A stretch of 64,000 bases of DNA from Tunturiibacter empetritectus (GTDB lineage Bacteria; Acidobacteriota; Terriglobia; Terriglobales; Acidobacteriaceae): contig NZ_JACHDZ010000004.1 of the NCBI RefSeq assembly GCF_014201375.1, positions 1-64,000 of the forward strand, in the 5' to 3' direction. Positions within the stretch are counted from its first letter, which is position 1, and the number at the start of each line of letters is the position of its first letter. The position numbers were made by a program, and so were the translations under genes. Shown in pieces: positions 8,213-17,602 of the stretch. The notes under the pieces were generated by a model. It was not told where the DNA came from, made no database searches, and worked only from the letters and a program-made list of their open reading frames with translations.

Positions 8213-9013
8213 TTACTTCTTTTTTGGAGCAGCCTTCTTTACAGCCTTCTTTACGGCCTTCTTTGCAGGAGCCTTCTTGGCTGCCTTCTTAGCAGGAGCC
8301 TTCTTTGCTGCTGCCTTCTTCGCTGGTGCCTTCTTTGCTGCTTTCTTAGTTGCCAAGGTAGTACCTCTCTTCTTTAGTTTTTTACTGCTTGCCGTGCTCT
8401 TGTTGCCGGCCGCCTTTTTGGGGGCGACCTTACCGCCGCGCAGAGCACTAACCTTCTTCGCGGCAGATTTCGATTTGGCGGCGGCCTTCTTTGGAGCGGC
8501 CTTCTTCGCCAGAACTTTTTTCGGTGCGGCTTTCTTCGCAGCAACCTTCTTGGCTACGACCTTTTTCGCGGCCTTTTTGGTGGCTGCTTTCTTCGCAGGA
8601 GCTTTCTTTGCCGGCGCCTTCTTTGCTGCGACGGCCTTCTTCACCGGAGCGGCCTTCTTGGCTGGCGCAGCTTTCTTGGCTGGCGCAGCTTTCTTTACCG
8701 CCGGCTTTGCGGGACTCGCGGAGGACTGGCTCTTCACCGGCAACACCGACTCTCTGGTTGGGGGCTCATAGCTACGCACCGGAGAGGGGGGCAGAGCGAA
8801 CAGCTTCGCCTCTTCGGCGTGGGGATCGTCGTCGGTGTCTTCTTCGTCGAGCTGAGCTTCATCATCGTCCGAGGTCATCGTGACCTCTTCTTCTTCTTCG
8901 TCATCGTTGAAGCGGCTGTGCAGATCGTCCTGTTCGTCATCGTGTTCATCGCCGAAGTTATGATCGTCATCGGCTGCGGCTGCGTGAAGCTTGATGGTGT
9001 CGTCGAACATCAT
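8213..9013 (-). CDS. Histone H1-like Lys/Ala/Pro-rich protein with acidic N-terminus
   Basis: A 266-residue protein of two opposite halves. Residues 1-68 are strongly acidic (DDEEEEE, LDEEDTDDDPHAEE). Residues 95-266 are low-complexity repeats of the KKAAPAKKAP and AKKAAKKAP type, like the C-terminal tails of eukaryotic histone H1 and of bacterial HctB/AlgP-type DNA-binding proteins. The basic half should bind DNA or RNA non-specifically; the acidic half may shield it or bind partners. No globular domain is visible. The repeats are open on the opposite strand too, but the GAGGGGAT ribosome site and the terminator support this strand. Confidence 0.75.
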   Translation of the reverse strand: MMFDDTIKLHAAAADDDHNFGDEHDDEQDDLHSRFNDDEEEEEVTMTSDDDEAQLDEEDTDDDPHAEEAKLFALPPSPVRSYEPPTRESVLPVKSQSSASPAKPAVKKAAPAKKAAPAKKAAPVKKAVAAKKAPAKKAPAKKAATKKAAKKVVAKKVAAKKAAPKKVLAKKAAPKKAAAKSKSAAKKVSALRGGKVAPKKAAGNKSTASSKKLKKRGTTLATKKAAKKAPAKKAAAKKAPAKKAAKKAPAKKAVKKAVKKAAPKKK

Positions 9014-9171
9014 TTTTGTTATCCCCTCACTGCTCTCTACTTCTATCGTTCTCTGCGTTGCCTTACCAGCTTCGATGCAACAAGAAACATCTTTACTTCC
9101 CGGGACGAGATTCTAGCAACAGGATGCATCCAAGCGCTACCGAAGGCAAGCAATCTTTTTCACGAGGTAGC

Positions 9172-11061
9172 TTATCGTGTAGCTTTCTTTTTCGTTTTGG
9201 TCGTTGAACTCTGCCTGGCTGCACCCGCAGTCTTCTTGCCTGCGGTCTTATTTTTCGTTGACGCTCCACTTGTCTTCGAGCCAGTGCGCCCGCGGGCTGG
9301 ATGCGCAGAACCCTGATGAACACTGGTCGAAAGGGTGCGCGCGCCTCTTCTTCTGCGAGCTCCTCTGACGCGCACGTGGGTCCCGGGTGCGAGCTTCACC
9401 GGCTCTGCGACTGCGAGGGAGGCACCTGGCCGCACCGCGCTTGAGGAGAGATGATTCCATCGCCGCAACTCTTCGACCGAGACGCCGAATCGATCGGAGA
9501 CGGTGACCAGCGTGTCGCCATGACGCACGGTGTATCGCTGCGGTCGCGTGCTTTGAGCGACGGTCACCGGGATAACGAGTTCGTCTCCGGCATCGACACT
9601 GTCCGTTGCAGAGAGGCCGTTCGCGGCGTTGACGTCGCTGATGTGGGCATGCAGCGAGGCGACGATGCCGTCGAGCGACTCGCCGGAGCGGACCACGTGA
9701 AAGCGCCAGGTGCTGCGTTTGTCCTCGGGAATCTCCTTGAGGCGCTCGGTGAAGACGTCGCGCGTGCCGATGGGGATGTGCAGATCGAAGGGCATGTCGC
9801 CCGGCGTGGTCATGCGCAGGAGGCTGGGATTGAGGGCTACGATCTCCGGCAGGGAGGAGTTTGTAACGTCGGCGACCAGGCGCAGATCAATCGCGTAGTC
9901 GACCGACACGGTATCGGAGACGACGGGTTCGTTGGGCACCATCTTGTCGAGGCCGTACTTCTCGGGGTTCTTGGCCATGATGACGGCGGCGAGGATCTTC
10001 GGGACGTAGTCGCGGGTCTCGCGGGGCAGCGCGTTGCGGCGATAGAGCTCCCAGAAGTCCGCATAGCCGGTTCGCTGCACGGCACGCTGCACGTTGCCTG
10101 GACCCCAGTCGTAGGCGGCCATCGCGAGATACCAGTCGCCGAACTGGTTGTAGAGGGACTTCATGTACTTCGCGTAGGCGATCGAAGATTTTTCGGGGTC
10201 GAAGCGCTCGTCGAAGTAGCCGTTGCGCGCGAGACCGTAGGCACCGGTCGGCATGAACTGCCACATGCCCCCTGCGCCCGACCTCGAATTGAGCGCCTGA
10301 GGTTGAAAGCCTGATTCAGCTACGGCGAGATAGATGAGGTCCTGCGGGACACCCTGGGCCGTGAGCGCCTTCTGGATCATGGTCTTGTATTTTCCGGCGC
10401 GCTCCATGCTCGCAAGCATGTGGGCGTGGAAGGAGGGCGAGTTCGCAAAGTACCCGATGTAGCCCGCGACCTGATCGTTGATGACAAGGGGCAGGTCGGA
10501 GGAGATCTGCAGCTCCGCCTTCAGCTTTGCGGTGAGCTCGGGGTCCGCGGGGAAGGTGAGGTCTTCGGCTGTGTCGAGCGGCGCCTCTTCGATCTTCGGG
10601 GAGAATCCGTTGCCTTGCTTCAGGGCTGCCATCTCGAGCGAGTTGACCGCGTTCAAAAGATGGTCGAACTCATCGGCGAGTTGCGGGTCGGTCTTGAGGT
10701 CCATGCCGCTGGTGAGCATGAGGTCGACGGCAGAGTCGAAGTCGAGCCGTGCGGCGTCGAGACGGCCGGCGCGATAGTTGTCTACGCCGCTGCGATAGGC
10801 TGCCTCGGCGGAGTTGATCAGCTGCTGCACCTTGAAGGCCCGGGCGGAGTTTTCGATGGACTGCTCGGTGGAGGGAGCGGCCTTCGCGGATTGCGTTGGG
10901 GCTGGAGTGGATTGGGTGATCGTCGGAGCGGTTGTCGATGCGGGGGCCTTGCCGGGCGAGTCTGTCTCATCCTGCGGGCAGCCCGTCAAGAGTACGAGCG
11001 GCAGACACGCCACCACGAGTGCTACCGTTCGCACCGAATCGCTTAAAGTCATCCGCACCAT
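9172..11061 (-). CDS. Membrane-bound lytic murein transglycosylase (MltD-like) with LysM domains
   Basis: A 629-residue lipoprotein. The signal peptide ends in a lipobox (VLLTGC), so it should be lipid-anchored. A helical N-terminal region (residues 65-150) is followed by the SLT goose-lysozyme-type domain, with catalytic Glu near residue 250 in YLAVAESGFQPQALN, then GAGGMWQFMP and YDWGPGNVQRA. Two LysM domains follow (about 465-510 and 525-570: HVVRSGESLDGIV and YTVRHGDTLVTVS), which bind glycan. The last 60 residues are Lys/Thr/Ser-rich. It cleaves peptidoglycan to 1,6-anhydromuropeptides. This order matches the MltD family. Confidence 0.9.
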   Translation of the reverse strand: MVRMTLSDSVRTVALVVACLPLVLLTGCPQDETDSPGKAPASTTAPTITQSTPAPTQSAKAAPSTEQSIENSARAFKVQQLINSAEAAYRSGVDNYRAGRLDAARLDFDSAVDLMLTSGMDLKTDPQLADEFDHLLNAVNSLEMAALKQGNGFSPKIEEAPLDTAEDLTFPADPELTAKLKAELQISSDLPLVINDQVAGYIGYFANSPSFHAHMLASMERAGKYKTMIQKALTAQGVPQDLIYLAVAESGFQPQALNSRSGAGGMWQFMPTGAYGLARNGYFDERFDPEKSSIAYAKYMKSLYNQFGDWYLAMAAYDWGPGNVQRAVQRTGYADFWELYRRNALPRETRDYVPKILAAVIMAKNPEKYGLDKMVPNEPVVSDTVSVDYAIDLRLVADVTNSSLPEIVALNPSLLRMTTPGDMPFDLHIPIGTRDVFTERLKEIPEDKRSTWRFHVVRSGESLDGIVASLHAHISDVNAANGLSATDSVDAGDELVIPVTVAQSTRPQRYTVRHGDTLVTVSDRFGVSVEELRRWNHLSSSAVRPGASLAVAEPVKLAPGTHVRVRGARRRRGARTLSTSVHQGSAHPARGRTGSKTSGASTKNKTAGKKTAGAARQSSTTKTKKKATR

Positions 11062-11198
11062 CTTCGCTTCTCATTGTAAGGGGTGCAAGAAGCAAATTTG
11101 CGGCCACTGTTGGTATAGAACCTTTGTGGATGCGATGCGCGCTCTCAAATCAGAGCGAGGCGGCGTGCTGTCGCAGTGCGATCAACATTCCGTTCGGG

Positions 11199-12491
11199 TT
11201 ATCGGCTTCGGATCAGGACTGCAGTCGCGTCATCGGTGTGGTTCGATCCGTGGCTGAATCTGCACACCTCCTCGATGAGCCCCTCCACGCAGGCCGAGGG
11301 CTGCAGGAAGTGATCGGCCAGCCGGGCTGCGCCGTACTCTTCGTCGCTGCGGTTCATCGCCTCGGTGATGCCATCCGTATAGAAGAGGAGCTGGGTGCCG
11401 GGCTTGAGCGTGACCTTGTATTCGGGATACGTCGTCGTTCCGAGTCCGAGCGGCATGCCGGTTCCTATGTCGAGGAAGGAGCACTCGCCGTTGATGAGGA
11501 GAGGAGGGAGATGTCCGGCGCTGGCGATGGTGATCTCGCGGGATCGCGCGTCGAGCACGCCGTAGATCATGGTGACGAACTTGCCCATGGGAAAGTCTTC
11601 CATCAGGATCTGATTGAGCTGCATGAGCGTTTTTCCGGGAGAGGGGTCGAGCTTGACCAGCGAGCGCAGGATGGCGCGTGTTGCCGACATCAACAGGGCC
11701 GCCGGCATCCCCTTGCCCGAGACATCGGCGAGCACGATGCCGCAGCGATGGTCACCGAGATCGATCAGATCAAACCAATCGCCGGCGACGGCTCCGGCTG
11801 GATTCCACGCGGTTTCAAACGCGAAGCCACAGACCAGCGGGACCGCCTTGACGAAGAGCGATTGCTGGACGGCGCGGGCGTCGTCTGCTTCGCGCTGCAT
11901 CTGCTCGCGCTCCTGGCGTTCGTTGCGAAAGAGCCTCGCGTTTTCGATCGCCACCGCGATGTGGGCGGCCAACGCCTCCATGACGGCGATCTGATCGTCC
12001 GAGAAGGCGTTGATCTGCTTGTGATCGACGCACAGGGCTCCGATGACTTCGCCGTGAAGCAGGAGCGGAACTGCAACCTCGGACCGCGTGTCGAGTTCGC
12101 AGGCCACGTAGTAAGGATCGGTCGTTACGTCTCCGGCGTAGCGCGTTACACCGGTTGCAGCGACGTGGCCGACCATGCCTCGTTCGCCGATCTTGAGGCG
12201 GTCGCCTTTGCAGTAGGTTGAGCATCCACGCACGCCGTGGAGCACCATCTCGTCGCCCCCCGCCTCGCGCAGCCAGACGGAGACCTCGACGCAGCCGATC
12301 GCAGCGGCGATATCGTTTACGACGCGGTCGAACAGCACATCGAGGTCGAGGGTGGAGGTGATGAGTTGCGCCGTCCGCTGCAACTTCATCAGGGCCTGGA
12401 TAAAATCGCAGGTGGAGTGAATACGGTGGGGAACTGCTTCGAGCGCATCGAGCTCGTCGATCGGATCGAGCGGGGGTAGATGGGTCGCCAT
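11199..12491 (-). CDS. GAF domain SpoIIE-type serine phosphatase
   Basis: A 430-residue cytoplasmic signalling protein with no membrane segment. A GAF sensor domain covers residues 45-190 (SVWLREAGGDEMVLHG; VPLLLHGEVIGALCVDH). A short coiled coil at 190-215 links it to a PP2C/SpoIIE phosphatase domain (215-428), with metal-binding Asp residues in VAGDWFDLIDL, VLADVSGKGMPAAL and SNHTDDATAVLI. Such RsbU-like proteins dephosphorylate anti-sigma-factor antagonists. No anti-sigma or antagonist gene lies next to it, so the target is unknown. An AAGGAGG ribosome site precedes the ATG. Confidence 0.9.
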   Translation of the reverse strand: MATHLPPLDPIDELDALEAVPHRIHSTCDFIQALMKLQRTAQLITSTLDLDVLFDRVVNDIAAAIGCVEVSVWLREAGGDEMVLHGVRGCSTYCKGDRLKIGERGMVGHVAATGVTRYAGDVTTDPYYVACELDTRSEVAVPLLLHGEVIGALCVDHKQINAFSDDQIAVMEALAAHIAVAIENARLFRNERQEREQMQREADDARAVQQSLFVKAVPLVCGFAFETAWNPAGAVAGDWFDLIDLGDHRCGIVLADVSGKGMPAALLMSATRAILRSLVKLDPSPGKTLMQLNQILMEDFPMGKFVTMIYGVLDARSREITIASAGHLPPLLINGECSFLDIGTGMPLGLGTTTYPEYKVTLKPGTQLLFYTDGITEAMNRSDEEYGAARLADHFLQPSACVEGLIEEVCRFSHGSNHTDDATAVLIRSR

Positions 12492-12730
12492 AGTGTCCTC
12501 CTTGACAAGGACTGGACGTGAATCTATGCCCGTTTGATGTTGCGGTCAACGCCGCGATGCAAAGTTTGAGATTCTGAACAGGCTCGACTTCTGGAATGCC
12601 GTCGAACGAGATTGTCCGCTGCCTGCAAGTCGTTCGAGATCAATGCGGCCTGACCACTACCGCAATCTGCCGTTCCCTTTGTAGAAACGCATGGGTGTTA
12701 AGATGGATATTGAGGCTACCCAGCTACAAA

Positions 12731-14533
12731 ATGGATCCAAGTCACATCCGCAACTTCGCGATCATCGCGCATATCGATCATGGCAAGTCCACCCTTTCCG
12801 ACCGGCTCCTTGAGCTGACCGGTTCGCTGACCTCGCGCGAGATGCAGGCCCAGGTGCTGGACGCCATGGATCTGGAGCGCGAGCGCGGCATCACGATCAA
12901 AGCCCACACCGTCCGCATGATGTACAAGGCGCAGGATGGCGAGACCTATCAGCTGAACCTGATCGATACGCCGGGCCACGTCGATTTTTCTTATGAGGTT
13001 TCGCGCTCGCTGGCATCGTGCGAAGGGGCGCTGCTGGTGGTCGATGCGTCGCAAGGTGTGGAGGCGCAGACGCTGGCGAATGCCTATCTTGCGATCTCGA
13101 ACGGACTCGAGATTATTCCGATCATCAATAAGATCGACCTTCCCAGTGCTGACATCGAACGCACCAAGGAGATGATTGAGAAGTCCGTGGGGCTGCCTGC
13201 GGATGATGCGATCGCCGTCAGCGCGAAGACGGGGCTGAATGTTGCCAGCATCCTTGAGGCTGTGGTGACGCTGCTGCCGCAGCCGGAGGGCGATCCCGAG
13301 GCTCCGCTGCAGGCGTTGATCTTCGATAGCTGGTTCGATCCCTACAGAGGCGTGATTGTGCTTGCGCGCATCATCAACGGCAGGCTGCGCAAGGGAATGA
13401 AGATCAAGGTGATGTCGAACGGCAAGACCTTCGACGTGGAGAGTATGGGCGTGATGACGCCGAAGCCGGTTGAGCTTGCGGAGCTGAGTGCAGGCGAGGT
13501 TGGTTTCTTCGTTGCCACCATCAAAAACGTTGCGGATACCAAGGTCGGCGACACCATTACTTCGGTCGAAAATCCCTGCGCTGAAGCTCTGCCGGGTTTT
13601 GAAGATATCAAGAGCATGGTGTTCGCGGGGCTGTATACCGTCGATTCCCATGAGCACGCGATGCTGCGCGACGCGCTTGAAAAGCTTCGCCTCAACGATG
13701 CTTCGTTTTCGTTTGAGCCTGAGTCTTCGGTCGCGCTTGGGTTTGGATTTCGCTGCGGCTTTCTTGGGCTGCTGCATCTGGAGATTATTCAGGAGCGCCT
13801 GGAGCGTGAGTACGATCTCGACCTGATTACGACTGCACCGGGTGTGCGCTACAAGATCACGATGACCGACGGCAGCGTGCGTGAGGTGGATAATCCCTCG
13901 CGCTGGCCGGAGACGACCGAGATCGAACAGATCGAAGAACCGGTGATCATGGCGAAGATTCTGACAAACGAAGAGTATGTCGGCGGGATCCTGAAGCTGG
14001 TGGAAGAGAAGCGCGGACGCCAGCAGAACATGGAGTATGTCTCGGACACGCGCGTTCTGATTACGTATGAGCTTCCGTTAAACGAGATTGTGCTGGATTT
14101 TTACGATCGCCTGAAGACCGTCTCGCGTGGGTACGCTTCGCTCGACTATCAGCTTGCTGGCATGTGGGTTTCGCCGATGGTCAAGATGGATATTCTTATT
14201 GGCGGCGATCCTGTGGATGCGCTTTCGATCATCATCCACAAAGATTTTGCGCAGCAGCGTGGTCGCGCGCTTGTTTCGAAGATGCGCGAACTCATTCCAC
14301 GACAGATGTTCGAGGTCGCGATTCAGGCTGCGATCGGTTCGAAGGTCATTGCGCGTGAGACTGTAACCGCGATCCGGAAGAATGTAATCGCGAAGTGCTA
14401 TGGCGGCGACATCAGCCGGAAGCGTAAGCTGCTCGAGAAGCAAAAAGAGGGCAAGAAGCGGATGAAGCGGATTGGCAAAGTTGATATTCCGCAGGAGGCT
14501 TTCCTTGCGGTCCTCAAGGTGGGCGAGGAGTAG
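12731..14533 (+). CDS. lepA: Elongation factor 4 (LepA)
   Basis: A 600-residue translational GTPase. The P-loop is AHIDHGKST near the N-terminus, with switch motif [13 protein letters not shown] and base-recognition NKIDLP. The LepA-specific C-terminal domain ends with [22 protein letters not shown]4 acts on ribosomes under stress by promoting back-translocation or assisting initiation. The frame is open upstream to 12596, but the ATG at 12731 ([18 protein letters not shown]) is the conserved start. A TAAGAT box 20 bases upstream may be a -10 element. Confidence 0.97.
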   Translation: MDPSHIRNFAIIAHIDHGKSTLSDRLLELTGSLTSREMQAQVLDAMDLERERGITIKAHTVRMMYKAQDGETYQLNLIDTPGHVDFSYEVSRSLASCEGALLVVDASQGVEAQTLANAYLAISNGLEIIPIINKIDLPSADIERTKEMIEKSVGLPADDAIAVSAKTGLNVASILEAVVTLLPQPEGDPEAPLQALIFDSWFDPYRGVIVLARIINGRLRKGMKIKVMSNGKTFDVESMGVMTPKPVELAELSAGEVGFFVATIKNVADTKVGDTITSVENPCAEALPGFEDIKSMVFAGLYTVDSHEHAMLRDALEKLRLNDASFSFEPESSVALGFGFRCGFLGLLHLEIIQERLEREYDLDLITTAPGVRYKITMTDGSVREVDNPSRWPETTEIEQIEEPVIMAKILTNEEYVGGILKLVEEKRGRQQNMEYVSDTRVLITYELPLNEIVLDFYDRLKTVSRGYASLDYQLAGMWVSPMVKMDILIGGDPVDALSIIIHKDFAQQRGRALVSKMRELIPRQMFEVAIQAAIGSKVIARETVTAIRKNVIAKCYGGDISRKRKLLEKQKEGKKRMKRIGKVDIPQEAFLAVLKVGEE

Positions 14534-14558
14534 CCTGATTGCACAGGGGTTTCAGGCG

Positions 14559-14587
14559 CTTCGAGTTTCCACTCGAGCTTTTTTTTT
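14559..14587 (+). terminator. lepA terminator
   Basis: A TCGAGT-TTCC-ACTCGA stem-loop followed by a run of nine T. It lies about 25 bases after the lepA stop. The stem core is only 6 bp but the T tract is long. Confidence 0.75.
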
Positions 14588-14588
14588 G

Positions 14589-14911
14589 GTGGAATACTGT
14601 TGATCAGGCAATTTGCGTGCGATTCCGGCACACATCTGGATTAGATGCGGAAATTTGTAACCCGGTAGTAACGTCGATCTGTGGAAACCCTTGAAACAGC
14701 GATAGTTGCTGAGAGCCGGTCATCGCTGGTTCTCATTACTTTGGGGAAGGTCTGGCAATACGCTGATTCGTATGCACTTAGACTGACACCCAGAAAGCGG
14801 CCACGCTGTCAGGAGCGGAGGTTCGACGACTTTCGCCTATGCTTTGGTTTCCACAATCCACAGGTTTTTCCACAGGGGTCTTGTGCTTAGCCCCAAAAAC
14901 AAGCAAAACGC
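14589..14911. other. Non-coding stretch with DnaA-box-like words
   Basis: No gene is recognised. The stretch holds four words close to the DnaA box TTATCCACA: TGTGGAAAC at 14680 (inverse strand), GTTTCCACA at 14847, CAATCCACA at 14854 and TTTTCCACA at 14866. The last matches 8 of 9 positions and the others 7 of 9. Three lie within 28 bases. Whether DnaA binds here is unknown. Confidence 0.4.
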
Positions 14912-14933
14912 AGCGAGGAGATGACTCCTCGCT
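14912..14933. terminator. Terminator of the distal OmpH-like gene
   Basis: A perfect 9-bp stem, AGCGAGGAG and CTCCTCGCT, with an ATGA loop. Read on the minus strand it is followed by GCGTTTTGCTTGTTTTT. It lies 26 bases past the stop of the gene at 14959. Confidence 0.85.
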
Positions 14934-14958
14934 CCGTTTTGACGTGAACTTCTGGAAG

Positions 14959-15639
14959 TTACTGCTTCGGTGCAGCGGGTTTCGGCGTTGTCGTTGGACG
15001 CGGACGAGCTGTCGTGGGGGCCGGGGAAGACGGTCCGGACGGGGCCGGCGCAGCAACACCGGAAGTGGTGTTGTACGCGGTCACAACGGCCTGGGTGACG
15101 TCTGTGCTCTGGTTGGCCCACATCACATTGCTCTGCTGTCCGCTGACATCGAGCAGCAAGGTGTAGCCATTCTTGCTGACGTAGTCCTTCAGCGTGACTG
15201 AGACCTTGGCGGCTACCTTGCCGTAGGCTTCCTGCAGATCCGCGTTGTAGGCGGTCTGGGCATCCTCGGCGTTGCGGTTCAGCTCCTTCTCTTTGGTGTC
15301 GATGTTGCGCAGGCGAGTAGCGCGCTCTTCATCGGAGAGAGTTGCGGGAGCACTCTGCAGCTGAGCCTTGAGCGAGTCGACCTCCTTGGAGAGGGTGTCG
15401 ATCTGATCCTTCTTGGGCTTGTACTTGTCCTGAATCTGCTGGACGGCACGCTGGCCTTCGTTGGTGGCGAAGACCGCCTGCTCGAAGGCGACCAGCGCGA
15501 TCTTTGCGGGGATGGCCTGGGGCTCAACGGCAGCGGGTGCAGCGGTGGCAGGAGCGGGAGCTGCAGCAGTCTGGGAGACTCCGGCGGTGGTCATCAATCC
15601 GGCGCCTAGCGCGGAGATAAGAACGAGGGTGCGATTCAT
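14959..15639 (-). CDS. OmpH/Skp family periplasmic chaperone (copy 2)
   Basis: A 226-residue exported protein. The signal peptide is residues 1-22 (MNRTLVLISALGAGLMTTAG), followed by an Ala/Pro-rich spacer. The OmpH/Skp domain begins at KIALVAFEQAVFATNEGQR, then runs through a long coiled coil (KYKPKKDQIDTLSKEVDSLK to about residue 150) and a tail with KNGYTLLLDVSGQ. Skp chaperones hold unfolded outer-membrane proteins. The last 30 residues are Pro/Thr-rich. A close paralogue lies directly upstream on the same strand with nearly the same leader. Confidence 0.85.
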   Translation of the reverse strand: MNRTLVLISALGAGLMTTAGVSQTAAAPAPATAAPAAVEPQAIPAKIALVAFEQAVFATNEGQRAVQQIQDKYKPKKDQIDTLSKEVDSLKAQLQSAPATLSDEERATRLRNIDTKEKELNRNAEDAQTAYNADLQEAYGKVAAKVSVTLKDYVSKNGYTLLLDVSGQQSNVMWANQSTDVTQAVVTAYNTTSGVAAPAPSGPSSPAPTTARPRPTTTPKPAAPKQ

Positions 15640-15848
15640 GCGGTCTGTGGTACTCCTTCAAAATTTCGATCTCTTCGGTCGGTCGATGCTTGTTACAAAA
15701 TTTTTGCCTGTTACAAATCTCTGGATAAAACTGATTCGGCTTATCGACCACATCGTCTTCGGTGACTACGGAGGTCAGCTTTCAAAGAGATCAGCTGCGA
15801 TTGGCCAACTCTCCGTAGCTCCTTAGACGAACTCTGTCATGCCCGGGG

Positions 15849-16556
15849 TTACTTCGGCAGTGCAGGCTTCGGCGCGGCCGAGGCGTGTGGGTGAGCGGCG
15901 GGAGAAGGCGCGGATGGAGTCGGCGGTGCGACGCCTGAAGACGCGTTGTACGCATCGAGAACTGCGCGGGAGATATCGGTGCCCTCGCTGGTCCAGAGCA
16001 CGCTCATCGAACCGCCCTGCTGGCCGGTGATATCGAGCAGCATAGTGTAGCCGTTGTCCTCGACGTATTTCTTCACGACTGGGGCGAGCTTCTTGGCGAC
16101 TGCTCCGATGGCTGCCTGCTGCTCGCCGCCGACGGCCTGCTGTGCATCTTCGCCATCGCGCTGGAGCTGTTTTTCCTTGGTGTCGATGGTACGCAACTTC
16201 GCGGCGCGTTCGGACTCGGTCAGGGTTGCAGGGGCGCTCTGCAGCTGCTTCTTAAGGGTGTCGATCTCCTGTGCCTTGGCCTGCAGCTCTGCCCCTTTGG
16301 GCTCGTACTTCTTCTGCAGGGCCTGCAGAGCGCGCTGTCCTTCGTTGGTTGCGGCAGCGACCTGCTCGAACTCGATGGTTGCAATCTTCGCGGGGACCGC
16401 GTGTGGCGCGACCGGGGCAGGTGCTGGGGCCGGAGCAGGTGCGGTCTGGGTGGGAGCTGCAGCGGGTGCAGCCGGTGTGCCAGCGGTCTGGGCCACTCCG
16501 GCAGCGGATGTCATTCCCGCAGCGAGGGCGGTAACAAGAGCAAAGGTGCGATTCAT
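15849..16556 (-). CDS. OmpH/Skp family periplasmic chaperone (copy 1)
   Basis: A 235-residue paralogue of the gene at 14959. It has the same architecture: signal peptide (MNRTFALVTALAAGMTSAAG), Ala/Pro spacer, KIATIEFEQVAAATNEGQR, coiled coil and the DNGYTMLLDITGQQ strand. The domain sequence QLQSAPATL is identical in both. The bases before both ATGs are nearly identical, with a GAAGGAGTACCACA ribosome site, so the duplication included the leader. It probably acts as a periplasmic holdase for outer-membrane proteins. The variable spacer and tail may distinguish client use. Confidence 0.85.
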   Translation of the reverse strand: MNRTFALVTALAAGMTSAAGVAQTAGTPAAPAAAPTQTAPAPAPAPAPVAPHAVPAKIATIEFEQVAAATNEGQRALQALQKKYEPKGAELQAKAQEIDTLKKQLQSAPATLTESERAAKLRTIDTKEKQLQRDGEDAQQAVGGEQQAAIGAVAKKLAPVVKKYVEDNGYTMLLDITGQQGGSMSVLWTSEGTDISRAVLDAYNASSGVAPPTPSAPSPAAHPHASAAPKPALPK

Positions 16557-16841
16557 GCGGTGTGTGGTACTCCTTCAGGGATTGATCAAACCTTGTACGG
16601 CTTCTGGCGCACCATCGCGTGCCGTCTGGGCCGTTCCCTACCTCCACTCGATCAACGCACCCTTGAGACAGAGCACGCCCATCTTTGACCTCGCTTGGAC
16701 CGACTGCTGTGACGGCAAATCGGCGGCAAAACGAGAGGGCTGCCGGAACACATAGATTATAGGGTCCAGCCAGAGCAGGGTCAATCGAGCCGATTCGCCA
16801 GCAGGCCTGGGGCTGACAGGCTACGGAAAGATGGACTGGGA
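16557..16841. other. Non-coding stretch before the structured RNA
   Basis: No gene is recognised. The first part is the leader of the OmpH gene on the minus strand. The rest must hold promoters for that gene and for the RNA candidate downstream. Confidence 0.3.
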
Positions 16842-16856
16842 TTGACGCAATATACT
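16842..16856 (+). promoter_or_regulatory. Promoter-like hexamers before the RNA candidate
   Basis: TTGACG at 16842 resembles a -35 box and TATACT at 16851 resembles a -10 box, but they are only four bases apart and cannot work as one pair. TATACT may be the real -10 with a weak -35 upstream. TTGACG may instead pair with a poor AT-rich -10 near 16865. Confidence 0.35.
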
Positions 16857-16872
16857 GTTTTTCAAATTTTCC

Positions 16873-17141
16873 AGATGCGGCCTGGCAGCTTCTGCGGGAG
16901 ATTGCCAGCGTACGGCTGGCTCTGCTTTTGGCGACCGAATTGCTCCTTCATGAAAGAGAACACGTTGGATTGAATCCGGTGTGTGCCCGGTACCGCCCCG
17001 GCTCAGCAGAAGCTACACCCAACCGATGGTGTGGTCCATAAGCCCGGAGGTCTGCTTCCTTCATCGGAAGTCTTTCAGGAGGCCAGTGACTGGCCATTTA
17101 CTGTAGAGGGGCCGCTTCGCGAAGCGGTCCTTCTGGTTTTT
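16873..17141 (+). ncRNA. Candidate structured non-coding RNA
   Basis: An open stretch without a protein gene, rich in complementary segments. AGCTTCTGC (16887) pairs perfectly with GCAGAAGCT (17006). Local hairpins include GCCAGC-GTAC-GCTGGC (16904), ACACC-GGTGT (17015), CTTCC-GGAAG (17056) and the near-perfect palindrome GGCCAGT-G-ACTGGCC (17081). The set ends in a rho-independent terminator. Promoter-like words lie upstream. I do not recognise a tmRNA, RNase P or SRP motif. A 6S RNA or an unknown regulatory RNA are the main options. Ends are approximate. Confidence 0.45.
17109..17141 (+). terminator. Terminator ending the RNA candidate
   Basis: A 9-bp stem (GGGCCGCTT with AAGCGGTCC, one G-U pair), a CGCG loop, then TTCTGGTTTTT. 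There is no plus-strand protein gene upstream for 2.5 kb, which implies a non-coding transcript. Confidence 0.75.
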
Positions 17142-17602
17142 GAACAGATTTTCTGGTTTTGAACTAAATCGTGCCCAGGAAGTCGTAGAAGAGAGCCCTT
17201 GCCAAGTGGCTTCTTTGGGCGTACCCTAGGAGTTGCCTTGTGAACCGGCTGTGGGTGCCGATCGCTGTGTGGTCATCAGAAAGCTACGAATCGGGTAGGT
17301 TTGACGACCGAAGACACAGGATTACAGTAGACCGGATTTATCGGACTCTGTCGCAAACAGGTAGAGGGTGAAAATCAGGTTCGCCGCTGTCTGGCGCTCC
17401 GGGCTGTGCGTAACCGGCAGATTGTCCGTGTGATTGCAGCCGAATACCAATAGTAGACGTCCGTTCGAGTAAAACTTGAGACCGTTTCATCCGACGCTGC
17501 AAAACCGGTTTGGTTCCTCCTCCGTGAGTTTCACGGGGCAGGAGAGGCTTTCTGCGTGGGAGAGAACGCTAATTGCGATCTAAAGCAATAGGAAGTGGAA
17601 GC
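17142..17602. other. Leader region of the receiver-like gene
   Basis: About 460 bases with no recognised gene. It begins with a short direct repeat (TTCTGGTTTT followed by GAAC, at 17131 and 17151). A CCTCCTCCGTGAGTTTCACGG segment near 17516 can fold. It may hold a long leader for the gene at 17603, but I see no known riboswitch. Confidence 0.3.

Noticed and set aside
8175..8771. Plus-strand 198-residue Phe/Ala-rich frame resembling a membrane protein
   Set aside because: It is the antisense of the Lys/Ala repeats of the H1-like gene; the ribosome site and terminator support the minus strand.
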